Assembly: GCA_947450325.1 (NCBI GenBank)
Contig: CANFUT010000001.1
Location: 62,001 to 126,000 of the forward strand
Direction of reading: 5' to 3'
DNA length: 64,000 bases
DNA from: Flavobacteriia bacterium
Lineage (GTDB): Bacteria > Bacteroidota > Bacteroidia > Flavobacteriales_D > Crocinitomicaceae
In this document: positions 1-9,751 of the stretch, piece after piece
Position numbering within the stretch: the first letter of the stretch is position 1
Layout: each line of letters begins with the position of its first letter
Position numbers and translations under genes: made by a program
Notes under the pieces: generated by a model
Seen by the model: the letters and a program-made list of their open reading frames with translations, nothing else
The model's database searches: none
Told to the model about the DNA's origin: nothing

Positions 1-1011
1 GGTTACCGCAACGGAATAAAATTCACCTACTGAATTATCACCTTTCAAAACGCAAGATGGATATTTCCAAGTAACAGCCGAACCAGTTTCCACTTGCGTC
101 CAAGAAATTTTTGCATTTCGTTCGCACAAACCTCTTTTGGTCACGAAATTGAAAATTCCACCCAAACCATTTTTATCTCCAGGATACCAATTTTGAACCG
201 TTGAATACTTAATTTCTGCATTATCCAATGCTATTAACTCTACAACAGCGGCATGCAGTTGATTTTCATCTCGTTGTGGTGCTGTGCAACCTTCCAAATA
301 TGAAACATAAGCGCCTTCATCAGCAACAACAAGTGTTCTTTCAAATTGTCCTGTTCCACCTTCGTTGATTCTAAAATAAGTCGATAATTCCATCGGACAT
401 CTCACTCCTTTTGGGATGTAGCAAAATGAACCGTCAGTAAATACTGCACTGTTTAAGGCTGCATAGAAATTATCGGTTGTCGGAACAACAGTTCCCATGT
501 ATTTTCTCACCAATTCAGGATGATCTTTAACTGCTTCAGAAAACGAGCAAAAAATAATTCCCAATTCGGCCAATTTGGCTTTGAAAGACGTTGCAACAGA
601 AACGGAATCCATCACAAAATCAACTGCGACGTTGGTTCCAGTTAATCTTTGTTGTTCTTCCATTGAAATTCCAAGCTTCGCCATGGTAGCTTTCATTTCT
701 GGATCAACGTCATCCCAACTTTCGTATTTTTTAGTTTGTTTTGGCGCAGAATAATAAATAATGTCTTGAAAATCTGGTTTTTCGTAATGAACATGCGCCC
801 AATTAGGTTCAGTCATTTCTTTCCATGCAGTAAATGCTTTCAATCGATATTCTAGCAACCATACTGGCTCTTCCTTTTTAGCAGAAATAAATCGAATGAT
901 ATCTTCGTTCAAACCTTTAGGAGCTTGATCAGACTGAATATCCGTTACAAAACCAAATTTATATTCTTGATTTTCTAAGTCTTTCGCTAATTCGTTTTCG
1001 GTATAACTCAT
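1..1011 (-). CDS. sufB: Fe-S cluster assembly scaffold SufB (3' part outside window)
   Basis: The frame reads from an ATG at 1011 down to the window edge without a stop, giving about 337 of the roughly 480 residues usual for SufB. Reading it by hand gives an N-terminus [20 protein letters not shown] and internal stretches typical of SufB, such as [14 protein letters not shown] and [18 protein letters not shown]. SufB is the scaffold of the SUF complex (SufBCD), on which Fe-S clusters are assembled in the cytoplasm. The A-type carrier gene lies 42 bp upstream on the same strand, so both are probably read from the promoter near 1450. The C-terminal part is missing only because the window ends. 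Confidence 0.95.
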   Translation of the reverse strand, partial: MSYTENELAKDLENQEYKFGFVTDIQSDQAPKGLNEDIIRFISAKKEEPVWLLEYRLKAFTAWKEMTEPNWAHVHYEKPDFQDIIYYSAPKQTKKYESWDDVDPEMKATMAKLGISMEEQQRLTGTNVAVDFVMDSVSVATSFKAKLAELGIIFCSFSEAVKDHPELVRKYMGTVVPTTDNFYAALNSAVFTDGSFCYIPKGVRCPMELSTYFRINEGGTGQFERTLVVADEGAYVSYLEGCTAPQRDENQLHAAVVELIALDNAEIKYSTVQNWYPGDKNGLGGIFNFVTKRGLCERNAKISWTQVETGSAVTWKYPSCVLKGDNSVGEFYSVAVT

Positions 1012-1053
1012 TTTAATATTGTCTCTTTTATTCAAAAATTAATTTTGAAATCA

Positions 1054-1377
1054 TTAAACCGCAAAACTTTCGCCGCATCCGCAGGTTCTATCTGCATTTG
1101 GATTGTTAAAAACAAATCCTTTTCCATTTAAACCGCCAGAAAAATCTAATGTAGTTCCAATAAGATATAAGTAACTTTTCTTATCCACAACAACCTTGAT
1201 GCCGTTGTCCATAAATTCCTTGTCACCATCTTTTTCTGTATTGTCAAACGTCAATTGATACATCAATCCTGAACATCCACCACCTTCAACACCAACACGG
1301 ATAAAATAACCATCTTTACCTTCATCTTCCATCAAACGAATCGCTTGCTTTTTGGCTGTATCTGTAACTTTTATCAT
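1054..1377 (-). CDS. A-type Fe-S carrier protein (SufA/IscA/HesB family)
   Basis: This 107-residue protein has the family length and the three conserved cysteines: Cys35 in GGGCSGLMYQ and Cys99/Cys101 in the C-terminal CGCGESF motif. A-type carriers bind and deliver Fe-S clusters to target apoproteins in the cytoplasm. It is the first gene upstream of sufB on the same strand, with a 42-bp gap, which fits a suf operon. Whether it is SufA, IscA or ErpA by function cannot be decided from sequence; the sufB neighbour favours SufA. Confidence 0.93.
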   Translation of the reverse strand: MIKVTDTAKKQAIRLMEDEGKDGYFIRVGVEGGGCSGLMYQLTFDNTEKDGDKEFMDNGIKVVVDKKSYLYLIGTTLDFSGGLNGKGFVFNNPNADRTCGCGESFAV

Positions 1378-1787
1378 AATTTCATTTCAATTTCGTGATT
1401 CATTCTATTTAGATTAATTATAAATAGAGCTAAATTTCGCTACAAAAATACCTAATTTATGGTATTGATGCAATAAAAAAACAAATTATAATATCAGAAA
1501 GTTTTCGCAAACTAAAAAAAGGTTAAACTTTATGTTAATCGAAATTCAAATTTACAAAAAATCATTTTTTTTATTCATTCTACTACAAAACAAAACGTTA
1601 GACAAACATTTATAAAACAAGAGAAAAAATATTGTTAAAATCTAAACAAAATACAATAAAATAATTTTTAATCTTTAGATTTACGAACGTTAAACGTAAT
1701 CTCGAACGCAACTTGTTTTCCGAATCTTACGTCTAAGACGAAATTTATATCAACCGAAACAATATTGTTTCACAAAAAAACTACAAA
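1378..1787. other. Divergent intergenic region, very AT-rich
   Basis: These 410 bases separate the suf genes (minus) from the secreted-protein genes (plus). Besides the suf promoter, I see short inverted repeats: AGATTTACG/CGTAATCT around a central AACGTT (1677-1702) and CGTCT-A-AGACG (1730-1740). A stretch at 1595-1614 (ACGTTAGACAAACATTTATA) resembles one at 55966. No coding frame is convincing. Confidence 0.5.
1443..1473 (-). promoter_or_regulatory. Bacteroidota-type promoter of the suf operon
   Basis: On the minus strand there is TTG at 1473-1471, a 20-nt spacer, then TATTTTTG at 1450-1443. This matches the Bacteroidota primary sigma consensus (TTG, about 19-21 nt, TAnnTTTG). It lies 66 bp upstream of the carrier gene start. 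Confidence 0.6.
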
Positions 1788-2159
1788 ATGAAATTCAAAG
1801 GGATTTTTATTTTTTTAATAGCCTTAACGTGGTCGTTTAATTCTAGTGCTCAAGCAAAATTGCCAATTACAGGTACTTTTAAAGTTTCTGCTGACAGCAA
1901 AGGAGTCAGAGAGTACGACAAAATTGTCATTACTGAAAAAGGTTATTCACTTTTAAAGGATGAAAAAACGTTAAGCACTTATAAAGTAATTTCTAAAAAT
2001 ACCGAGGGCTATCTTGTTGAACAATTCTTTCAAGGAAACGAAAAAAAGGACAAACCTAGGTTTACTGTTTCTTTAGACAAGGAAGAGAATTCAGTCTATT
2101 ACATTACTGTCTTTAGAGGAAGTAAAGTTGAAAAATTGAAATTAACTAAAATTAAATAA
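1788..2159 (+). CDS. Small secreted protein of unknown function
   Basis: The 123-residue product begins with a clear signal peptide (hydrophobic core IFIFLIALTW, likely cut after SSAQA). The mature part, about 100 residues, is rich in lysine and alternates short beta-prone segments; no known motif is recognised. It lies 19 bp upstream of the large T9SS-sorted protein and is probably cotranscribed with it. It may be periplasmic or secreted. No function is assigned. Confidence 0.75.
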   Translation: MKFKGIFIFLIALTWSFNSSAQAKLPITGTFKVSADSKGVREYDKIVITEKGYSLLKDEKTLSTYKVISKNTEGYLVEQFFQGNEKKDKPRFTVSLDKEENSVYYITVFRGSKVEKLKLTKIK

Positions 2160-2178
2160 AGACAAAACCAATAATATT

Positions 2179-4935
2179 ATGCTAAATATTAAAAAACTAC
2201 TAATCATTTTGCCATTCCTTGCATTTGCTTCTTCAGCAATTGCATCAACAGGTGGAGGCGGACTTGGTAACCCAACTTCTCCAGCCCCAAACTGTGCAGT
2301 AAATGATCCTGCTGGAAATACTTGTGCAACTGCTACACCTATTTGCGACTTAAATGGCTATTGTGGAAGTACTTCTGCGTCCTACACGGCAGATTATTGG
2401 ACTGAATTAAATAGTGCATTCTGTGGCTCTATCGAAAATAACTCATTCTTGATTTTTACTGCTTCAGCTACATCAATGACTTTCAATGTTTGGCTAACTA
2501 CAAGTTCAGCTGGAGATGGAATTCAGATTATGGTTTTTTCATCTGCTGGAGCTTGTTCTGGAGCTGTCACAAGTTATGTTTGCTGGAGTCCTGGAACAGC
2601 CACCGCTGGACCTACAGCTGTAACCGCTGCTGGTCTAACACCTGGAAACAATTATTACATAATGATTGATGGTTATGCAGGAGATGTTTGTGATTATATT
2701 ATCGGAATTGAAAGTGGAGCTTTGATACCAGTCGCTGCTGCTTCTTCAATTGCAGGAGGTCAAACCATTTGTTTAGGTGAAAGTGCAACTTTAACCGCCA
2801 ACGGTGGAGATGGAAATTATGCCTGGAATAACAATGATGGTATTTCGGCTACTTCTGGAGTATCAGTTTCCGTAACTCCACCCGCTGAAGGGACATTTAC
2901 TTACACCGTTACATCTGGGGCTGGAAGTACGCTTTGCCCTGCGACTAATACTGCCAATGTGCAAGTACAAGTAATAAATTGTACCTGCTCAATAACTGCT
3001 TCGAACAGTGGAAATATATGTCCAGGTGGAAATGCAAATATTACTGCAACTACTGTCACCGACGCTACAGGATATTCATGGACAGGTCCAAATGGATTCA
3101 GTTCTACAGATCAAAATGTTCTTTCAATTACACCACCCACAACACCAGGAACATATGACTATACAGTAACCGCAACAGTTCCTTCTGGAACTTGTGCTTC
3201 AATTACAACAATTACTGTTTATGAGCCGCCAACAGTAACTTTACCAGGTGACTATGCTGTATGTAATCAAACGCCAATCGCTGCAACTGTGTTAACAAGT
3301 TCACCAACGGGTGCTACATATACATGGACAAATTCTAATCCATCAATTGGATTAGCAGCAAATGGAATAGGAGATATTCCTGCATTTACTGCAACAAATT
3401 CCACAAATGGGATTTTACAAACTACTATTACTGTAACACCAACGTTAAATGGCTGTGTGGGAGTTCCTTCTTCCTTTACAATATCGGTAGTCCCAACACC
3501 GATTATGGATCCAGTTTCTGCAATCGCTCAATGTGACGGTTCAACAGTAAACGATGTGGTTTTTTCTAGCGTAATCCCTTCAACTACCTATTCTTGGTCA
3601 AGCGATAATACTGCAACTGGTGTCGGCGCTAGCGGAAATGGAAACGTAACTGGATTTACTGCAACAAACACATCAAATTCTGCAATTACATCAGTTATTA
3701 CCGTAACTCCTGCTTTAAACGTTTGTGTTGGTTCACCGATAACATTCAATATCACAATCAATCCATTACCCGCAATCGACGCTGGTTTACCCCAAGCTGT
3801 TTGTGCTGGAACGAATGTAACCTTAACAGCATCTGGCGGGACAAGTTATACTTGGGATAATGGAGTAACAAACAACACTTCTTTTACACCAAGTGCAACA
3901 AATTCTTACACAGCCACTGGAACAGATATTAATGGTTGTCAAAATACAGACATTGTTACTGTAACTGTTAATCCTCTGCCAGTTGTAAACGCTGGACAAG
4001 ATCAAACATTGTGTATTGGAGCTTCGACAACATTGACCGCAACAGGAGGCACAGGAAATACTTATTCTTGGAATAATGGAATTAATGATGGAGTTTCATT
4101 TACTCCTAATACTACTCAAACTTATACTGTTACTGCTGTTGACGGAAATAACTGTCAAAATACAGACCAAGTTACTGTGACAGTAAATCCATTACCAACT
4201 ATCAATGCAGGAGCAGACCAAAGCATTTGTGCTGGAGCGACAATTATTTTAACTGGATCAGGCGGAACGACCTATACTTGGACAAATGGTGCCAATAATG
4301 GTCAAGCATTTACGCCAAATGTTGGAAGTAACACATACACTGTTACTGGAACTGACGCAAATGGATGTGTAAACACGGATGATATTACAATTACTGTTTT
4401 ACCTGTTCCAATCGCTGACTTTACCTCAGATGTTACAGAAGGATATTCTCCACTGCTTGTCACTTTTACAAATAACAGTACAAATGCAAATCAAATGGGT
4501 TGGAATTTTGGTGATGGTACAATTCCATCAGTAAATAACAATACTACTGTTAATTATGTTTTCACAACTGTTGGGTCGTACCCAGTAGTATTAAATGTTT
4601 CTAACGGGATTTGTAGTGATACAGCGTTGATTGTAGTTACAGTGCTGCCATTTCCAGATCCAATTATTCATGTTCCTAATGTATTTACGCCAGATGGAGA
4701 TAGCATAAATGATGTTTTTTGGATTGATGTAGATTACGCAGCGACTATTGATGTATTAATTTTTAACAGATGGGGAGATTTAATGCTTGAAATGAAAAGT
4801 TTCACAGACAGATGGGATGGAAAAATCAATGGAAATGAAGTAAGTGATGGAGTATATTTTCATAAATACACCATTGTTGACCTAAATGGAAAAACAATCC
4901 AAGGTCATGGAAATATCACGATCGACAGAAAATAA
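2179..4935 (+). CDS. Large secreted adhesin-like protein with T9SS type B (gliding-motility) C-terminal domain
   Basis: 918 residues: a signal peptide (1-22), a beta-rich N-terminal region with paired cysteines (about 35-180), a run of Ig/PKD-like modules of about 80 residues rich in Thr, Asn and Gly (about 190-740), a PKD domain with WNFGDGT (about 745-830), and a C-terminal gliding-motility-associated domain (CHU_C) with the hallmarks PNVFTPDGDSIND, FNRWG and GVYF. That C-terminal type is the signal for export and surface attachment by the type IX secretion system. The ligand is unknown. The internal modules with the spacing PLPxxNAGxDQxxC are near-repeats of each other. A rho-independent terminator follows. 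Confidence 0.93.
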   Translation: MLNIKKLLIILPFLAFASSAIASTGGGGLGNPTSPAPNCAVNDPAGNTCATATPICDLNGYCGSTSASYTADYWTELNSAFCGSIENNSFLIFTASATSMTFNVWLTTSSAGDGIQIMVFSSAGACSGAVTSYVCWSPGTATAGPTAVTAAGLTPGNNYYIMIDGYAGDVCDYIIGIESGALIPVAAASSIAGGQTICLGESATLTANGGDGNYAWNNNDGISATSGVSVSVTPPAEGTFTYTVTSGAGSTLCPATNTANVQVQVINCTCSITASNSGNICPGGNANITATTVTDATGYSWTGPNGFSSTDQNVLSITPPTTPGTYDYTVTATVPSGTCASITTITVYEPPTVTLPGDYAVCNQTPIAATVLTSSPTGATYTWTNSNPSIGLAANGIGDIPAFTATNSTNGILQTTITVTPTLNGCVGVPSSFTISVVPTPIMDPVSAIAQCDGSTVNDVVFSSVIPSTTYSWSSDNTATGVGASGNGNVTGFTATNTSNSAITSVITVTPALNVCVGSPITFNITINPLPAIDAGLPQAVCAGTNVTLTASGGTSYTWDNGVTNNTSFTPSATNSYTATGTDINGCQNTDIVTVTVNPLPVVNAGQDQTLCIGASTTLTATGGTGNTYSWNNGINDGVSFTPNTTQTYTVTAVDGNNCQNTDQVTVTVNPLPTINAGADQSICAGATIILTGSGGTTYTWTNGANNGQAFTPNVGSNTYTVTGTDANGCVNTDDITITVLPVPIADFTSDVTEGYSPLLVTFTNNSTNANQMGWNFGDGTIPSVNNNTTVNYVFTTVGSYPVVLNVSNGICSDTALIVVTVLPFPDPIIHVPNVFTPDGDSINDVFWIDVDYAATIDVLIFNRWGDLMLEMKSFTDRWDGKINGNEVSDGVYFHKYTIVDLNGKTIQGHGNITIDRK

Positions 4936-4954
4936 AAGTTTTAGCTAGAATCGA

Positions 4955-4990
4955 AGCGGAGCAAATGAATATTTGTTCCGCTTTTTATTT
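4955..4990 (+). terminator. Rho-independent terminator
   Basis: A 12-bp stem (AGCGGAGCAAAT / ATTTGTTCCGCT, one G-U pair) with a GAAT loop, followed by TTTTATTT, sits 19 bp after the stop of the adhesin gene. Confidence 0.8.
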
Positions 4991-5027
4991 GGTTAAAACC
5001 CAAAAATAATTTCCAACGTGAAATGAT

Positions 5028-5035
5028 TACTTTTG
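5028..5035 (+). promoter_or_regulatory. -7 promoter element TACTTTTG
   Basis: A perfect TAnnTTTG match 23 bp upstream of the pseudouridine synthase start. No clear TTG was found at the expected -33 distance. Confidence 0.45.
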
Positions 5036-5058
5036 CACTAAATATATTGTAAAAGAAA

Positions 5059-6138
5059 ATGATTGATCCAAATATAGCTGATGAATTCGAATTAGAAAAT
5101 TCACAAGATGCCGAAGATTTTGAAACTGGTGAAGATGAATTATTCGAGCATCATAATATTAAAGCTGATCGCGGACAAGAAGTAATTCGAATTGATAAGT
5201 TTTTGCTTGATCGACTGCCAAACACTTCTCGAAACAAAATTCAAATAGCAGCTAGAAATGGAAACATTTTAGTCAATAAAAAATCGATTAAACCAAATTA
5301 TAAAGTTAAACCAGCTGACGAAATTTCAGTGGTTCTGCCCTATCCAGTTAGAGAAATTGAATTAATTCCTGAAAATATTCCAATTGAAATAGTATTTGAA
5401 GACGAATATTTAGCGATCGTGAACAAACCGTCAAATATGGTCGTTCATCCCGCGTACGGAAATTATACTGGAACTTTGGTAAATGCAATGATGTATCATT
5501 TTGACAACTTGCCTACCAAAACAGATGATTACTATGGAAGACCAGGATTGGTTCACCGGTTAGACAAAAATACAACAGGTTTGATGGTTATTGCCAAAAC
5601 TGAATTTGTGTTGACAAATCTTGCAAAGCAATTCTATGATCGAACCACCGAAAGACGATATCACGCCTTGGTTTGGGGAGATGTAAAAGAAGAAGCAGGA
5701 ACAATTACAGGGCATATTGGACGTTCATTGAAAAATAGAAAAATGATGGCAGTTTTTCCTGAAGGTGAACATGGAAAACATGCTGTAACTCATTATAAAG
5801 TACTCCAAAGATTTGGCCTTGTAACACTTATCGAATGTAAACTTGAAACGGGAAGAACCCACCAAATTAGAGCGCACATGAAACATTTAGGTCACCCACT
5901 TTTCAATGACAATGAATATGGAGGTGATTCTATTTTACGTGGTACAACACATACGAAGTACAAACAATTCATAGAAAATTGCTTTAATTTAATTCCTGGT
6001 CAAGCACTTCACGCTAAAACTTTAGGTTTTTTACATCCTATGACAAATGAATTTTTACAATTCGATTCAAACTTAGCTGATGGCTTTCAAGAAATATTAC
6101 AAAAATGGGAAAAGTACACCCAAGCATTAAATGAATAG
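5059..6138 (+). CDS. RluA/RluD-family 23S rRNA pseudouridine synthase
   Basis: 359 residues with the order of the RluD family: an acidic N-terminal extension, an S4 RNA-binding domain (about 40-105, including NKKSIKPNYKV), then the catalytic domain. The active-site motif HRLDKNTTG places the catalytic aspartate at Asp169. The later GRTHQIRAHM motif is also typical. The enzyme isomerises uridines to pseudouridine in rRNA, most likely 23S. Bacteroidota carry several RluA-family paralogs, so the exact target site is not assigned. It has its own -7 element and lies after a terminator, so it looks monocistronic. Confidence 0.93.
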   Translation: MIDPNIADEFELENSQDAEDFETGEDELFEHHNIKADRGQEVIRIDKFLLDRLPNTSRNKIQIAARNGNILVNKKSIKPNYKVKPADEISVVLPYPVREIELIPENIPIEIVFEDEYLAIVNKPSNMVVHPAYGNYTGTLVNAMMYHFDNLPTKTDDYYGRPGLVHRLDKNTTGLMVIAKTEFVLTNLAKQFYDRTTERRYHALVWGDVKEEAGTITGHIGRSLKNRKMMAVFPEGEHGKHAVTHYKVLQRFGLVTLIECKLETGRTHQIRAHMKHLGHPLFNDNEYGGDSILRGTTHTKYKQFIENCFNLIPGQALHAKTLGFLHPMTNEFLQFDSNLADGFQEILQKWEKYTQALNE

Positions 6139-6327
6139 AAAATCGTTAAATATTTAACATCTTTTTGTCTAAAAAGTAACGTATTGATTTTTAAACAAAT
6201 AAACGATTATTTTTTTATTTTAGATTCGCTCAAGTTTTTTTTTTTTGAATTTCAACTAAAGAAAATTGTTTAAGAGATAAATTATAGCTTAATTCGGGGT
6301 TGATTTATGATTATAAACACAAATAAT

Positions 6328-8454
6328 ATGAACTTTAAACTACTGTTTTCACTTGTATTTGTTAGTTTGTCATGGCTAGCACAAGCTCAAAAAAATTACG
6401 TTAAAGAAGCGAATGATATATATCGCAACGAAAATTATTGTGAAGGAGCTGAAAAATGTGCATTTGCTTACACAAAAATTGTACGTAAAAGTACGGGTGC
6501 TTTGAAATTAAAAGGTGATATGGCTTTTAAAACAGGCGAATGTTACCGTCAAACAGAAAACCCTAAAAGTGCTACTGAATGGTATGAAAAAGCATTGTTA
6601 TTAAAATTCCAAGAAGTTGAGCCATTGGTGTATCTATACAATGCAGACATGTATAGAATCATGGGTGATTTCAAAAAAGCAAAAGAAAATTATATTGCAT
6701 ACAAAACACTTGTTCCTGATGATACTCGTGCTGATGTTGGACTAAGTTCTTGTGAAAAACACGAAGAGTTTAAAGCTAATAAAACGAAGCACATTGTTTC
6801 TAACGAAGAAAAATTGAATGGTTCTGGATACGAAATGGCGCCAATGTTTGGTGACAAAAAAAATGTCCAAATGATTTACAGTATCTCAAAATCATCAAAA
6901 GGTGGAGATACTGACCCAAGAACTTGTGAATCATACATGGATCTTTGGATGGCAGAGTTAGATAAAAACGGAAACTGGATGCCTCCGCAAGCTTTTGAAG
7001 GTGAAGGAATCAATACTGAGGACAATGAAGGAACCGTTTGCTTTGATGGTAGAGGTAAAAAAATGTTCTTTACAAGATGTCCAAATGTAAAAAAACAAAA
7101 TTTAGGTTGTGACATTTGGGTTTCTGAATTATCAGGAAAAAATTGGGGTGCTCCAACTAAATTAATCTTAAAAGCAAGTGATTCAATTTCTGTTGGACAT
7201 CCTTGTGTATCTGACGATGGCAAACATTTAGTTTTTGCTTCTGATTTACCAGGTGGTTTTGGTGGAAAAGATTTATGGTACACAACTTATGACAAAAAAT
7301 CAGATAGTTGGTCTACTCCTGTTAACATGGGTGCTGGAATCAATACTCCTGGAAATGAATTATTCCCAACATTAGCATTGAATGGTGATTTATTCTACGC
7401 TTCAGACGGTCTACAAGGTGTTGGAGGATTGGATATCTTCAGAGCTGCTAAAATTGGTGACGAGAACAAATGGGAAAACCCTACAAATATTGGAATGCCA
7501 ATTAACTCTGAATTCAATGATTACGCATTGATTGAACATGACGACAAAAAAGGTTACTTCACTTCTGAAAGAAGAAAAAGTGACAAAGACAACAAAGCTG
7601 ACATTTGGAATTACGTAATGCCACCAAACTTGTTCGACTTAACAGTAACTGTTGGTGAAGTTGGTGACATGACTAAAAAGAAAAGAGTTTCTGACTTATC
7701 TGTTTTTGTTGTTGGTACAAACGGAGAAAAATGGGAAGGTGTTACCAACGCTGACGGAAAAGTGTTCTGGGAAAAGAAAACAGACGGAAGCAGATATATC
7801 AAACAAGATGTTGCTTATGCTGTTAGTTTAGGAACCAAAGCAGGTTACTTAGAAAATAAGAAAATCGAAAATCTTACAACTGTTGGTTTGAATTATAATC
7901 AAAGTTTTGTAATTGATATGCAAATGGTACCAAATAAAACTTTCAGATTACCTGAAGTTCGTTACCCTTTCAATCAATGGTCTTTGTTAGTTGATTCAAC
8001 AATCAATTCTAAAGATTCGTTAAACTATGTATTTAACTTGTTAAATGAATATCCAGGAATGGTTTTACAGTTGAATTCTCATACGGATTCACGTGGTAAT
8101 GACAAATACAACCAAGTTCTTTCTGAAAATCGTGCTAAAGCATGCTACAAATACTTGGTTGAAGAAAAAGGAATTGACCCAAGAAGAATTGTTCCAGTTG
8201 GTAGAGGTGAAAGTATTCCTCAATTGTTAACTGATGCAACTACCGGTCAACCTGTTTTGGATGCTACTGGAAAACAAATCGTTTTAACAGAAGCTTACAT
8301 CAATTCTTTCAAGAAAACAAATCCGAAAGAATTTGAGAGATTGCATCAATTAAATCGTAGAACAGATGCTAAAGTATTGTCAATGGAGTTTGATCCAGCG
8401 ACAGCTCCTGTAGCTCCTGTGATTTACACTCAATTTCAAAAATTACCTAAATAA
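6328..8454 (+). CDS. PorE-like envelope protein: TPR, PD40 propeller, carboxypeptidase-regulatory-like and OmpA domains
   Basis: About 708 residues. After a signal peptide (MNFKLLFSLVFVSLSWLAQA) come TPR-like helices (about 20-145), PD40/WD40-like beta-propeller blades with repeated S-DG-K and DLW/DIW motifs (about 160-425), a beta-sandwich (about 440-540) and an OmpA-type peptidoglycan-binding domain (HTDSRGNDKYN...LSENRAK, about 555-700). This order matches PorE, a T9SS-associated protein that anchors to peptidoglycan. Bacteroidota have many paralogs with this layout, so a T9SS role is inference. The ATG at 6328 is preferred over one 21 bp upstream because it gives a standard signal peptide. 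A terminator follows. Confidence 0.88.
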   Translation: MNFKLLFSLVFVSLSWLAQAQKNYVKEANDIYRNENYCEGAEKCAFAYTKIVRKSTGALKLKGDMAFKTGECYRQTENPKSATEWYEKALLLKFQEVEPLVYLYNADMYRIMGDFKKAKENYIAYKTLVPDDTRADVGLSSCEKHEEFKANKTKHIVSNEEKLNGSGYEMAPMFGDKKNVQMIYSISKSSKGGDTDPRTCESYMDLWMAELDKNGNWMPPQAFEGEGINTEDNEGTVCFDGRGKKMFFTRCPNVKKQNLGCDIWVSELSGKNWGAPTKLILKASDSISVGHPCVSDDGKHLVFASDLPGGFGGKDLWYTTYDKKSDSWSTPVNMGAGINTPGNELFPTLALNGDLFYASDGLQGVGGLDIFRAAKIGDENKWENPTNIGMPINSEFNDYALIEHDDKKGYFTSERRKSDKDNKADIWNYVMPPNLFDLTVTVGEVGDMTKKKRVSDLSVFVVGTNGEKWEGVTNADGKVFWEKKTDGSRYIKQDVAYAVSLGTKAGYLENKKIENLTTVGLNYNQSFVIDMQMVPNKTFRLPEVRYPFNQWSLLVDSTINSKDSLNYVFNLLNEYPGMVLQLNSHTDSRGNDKYNQVLSENRAKACYKYLVEEKGIDPRRIVPVGRGESIPQLLTDATTGQPVLDATGKQIVLTEAYINSFKKTNPKEFERLHQLNRRTDAKVLSMEFDPATAPVAPVIYTQFQKLPK

Positions 8455-8473
8455 GGTTTAAATATTTTCAAAG

Positions 8474-8504
8474 AAAGACTGTCAGATTTGGCAGTCTTTT
8501 TTTG
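8474..8504 (+). terminator. Rho-independent terminator
   Basis: Stem AAGACTGTCA / TTGGCAGTCTT with a short loop and a run of seven T residues, directly downstream of the OmpA-family gene. Confidence 0.82.
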
Positions 8505-8553
8505 TTTTAAGGATTTATCCAAGTTGGACTTTCCATAAATCGGTGCTTTTTAT

Positions 8554-8561
8554 TAATTTTG
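8554..8561 (+). promoter_or_regulatory. -7 promoter element TAATTTTG upstream of purM
   Basis: A perfect TAnnTTTG element 17 bp upstream of the ATG at 8579. It shows that the upstream in-frame ATG at 8543 cannot be the translation start, because it would lie before the transcription start. Confidence 0.55.
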
Positions 8562-8578
8562 CAGCTTTCAATACTGTT

Positions 8579-9745
8579 ATGTCAGATACAAGATACAATT
8601 TACGAGGAGTCTCAGCGGGAAAAGAAGATGTGCACAATGCCATTAAGAACGTTGATAAAGGTTTATTTCCACAAGCTTTTTGTAAAATTGTACCTGATAC
8701 ACTTTCTGGTGATGAAGATTATTGCATCGTAATGCACGCAGATGGCGCAGGTACAAAATCTGCCTTGGCTTACATGTATTGGAAAGAAACAGGCGATTTA
8801 TCTGTTTGGAAAGGCATTTCTCAAGATGCGCTTATCATGAACATCGACGATTTACTTTGTGTTGGTGCAACCGACAATATATTGCTCTCTTCTACAATCG
8901 GTAGAAACAAAAATTTGGTTCCTGGTGAAGTGATTTCGGCAATTATAAATGGTACAGAAGAATTACTCGTTGATTTGAGAAACCAAGGAATTGGAATTCA
9001 TTCAACTGGTGGAGAAACCGCAGACGTTGGTGATTTAGTGCGCACGTTAATAGTTGATTCCACAGTTGTTTGTAGAATGAAAAGAAGCGATGTAATCTCC
9101 AACCACAACATTCAGAATGGTGATGTAATTGTAGGACTTTCTTCTTTTGGACAAGCAACTTACGAAACTGAATACAATGGCGGAATGGGAAGCAACGGTT
9201 TGACATCTGCTCGTCATGATGTTTTCAACCACAGTTTAGCGACCAAATATCCTGAAAGTTTTGATCCATCTGTGCCTGAAGAATTGGTTTATTCTGGGAA
9301 ATATAATTTAACGGACAAAGTTGAAAATTCTCCAATTAATGCTGGAAAATTAGTACTTTCCCCAACAAGAACTTACGCGCCAATTATCAAGAAAATTTTA
9401 GATTCTCATCGTTCTGAAATTCACGGAATGGTGCATTGTAGTGGTGGTGCACAGACCAAAGTATTACATTTCGTAGACAATGTACACATCACCAAAAACA
9501 ATTTATTTGATGTTCCACCGCTTTTTAAAACGATTCAAGAAGAATCAAAAACAGAGTGGAAAGAAATGTACAAAGTTTTCAATATGGGACACCGAATGGA
9601 AATTTATGTCCCTAAAAATATAGCTCAAGAAATTATTGCCATCTCAGAATCATTTGGAGTAGCCGCACAAATTGTCGGACACGTTGAATCTTTTGAAGGA
9701 AAAAAACTCACCATTCAATCAGAATTTGGAGAGTTTGTTTATTAA
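8579..9745 (+). CDS. purM: Phosphoribosylformylglycinamidine cyclo-ligase (AIR synthase)
   Basis: 388 residues in the longer Bacteroidota form of PurM. It starts MSDTRYNLRGVSAGKEDV and contains HADGAGTKSALAY (equivalent to the conserved GVGTK loop), DLLCVGATDN and the glycine-rich ATP-binding region. The enzyme closes FGAM to aminoimidazole ribonucleotide using ATP, in purine synthesis. prfA follows after 6 bp on the same strand, so the two are probably cotranscribed. The ATG at 8579 is chosen from the promoter position and from the N-terminus. No other pur gene is nearby. Confidence 0.9.
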   Translation: MSDTRYNLRGVSAGKEDVHNAIKNVDKGLFPQAFCKIVPDTLSGDEDYCIVMHADGAGTKSALAYMYWKETGDLSVWKGISQDALIMNIDDLLCVGATDNILLSSTIGRNKNLVPGEVISAIINGTEELLVDLRNQGIGIHSTGGETADVGDLVRTLIVDSTVVCRMKRSDVISNHNIQNGDVIVGLSSFGQATYETEYNGGMGSNGLTSARHDVFNHSLATKYPESFDPSVPEELVYSGKYNLTDKVENSPINAGKLVLSPTRTYAPIIKKILDSHRSEIHGMVHCSGGAQTKVLHFVDNVHITKNNLFDVPPLFKTIQEESKTEWKEMYKVFNMGHRMEIYVPKNIAQEIIAISESFGVAAQIVGHVESFEGKKLTIQSEFGEFVY

Positions 9746-9751
9746 AATCAT

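Noticed and set aside
3823-4005. Minus-strand frame within the large adhesin
   Set aside because: A shadow frame produced by the Thr/Asn-rich repeats; no start context or domain.
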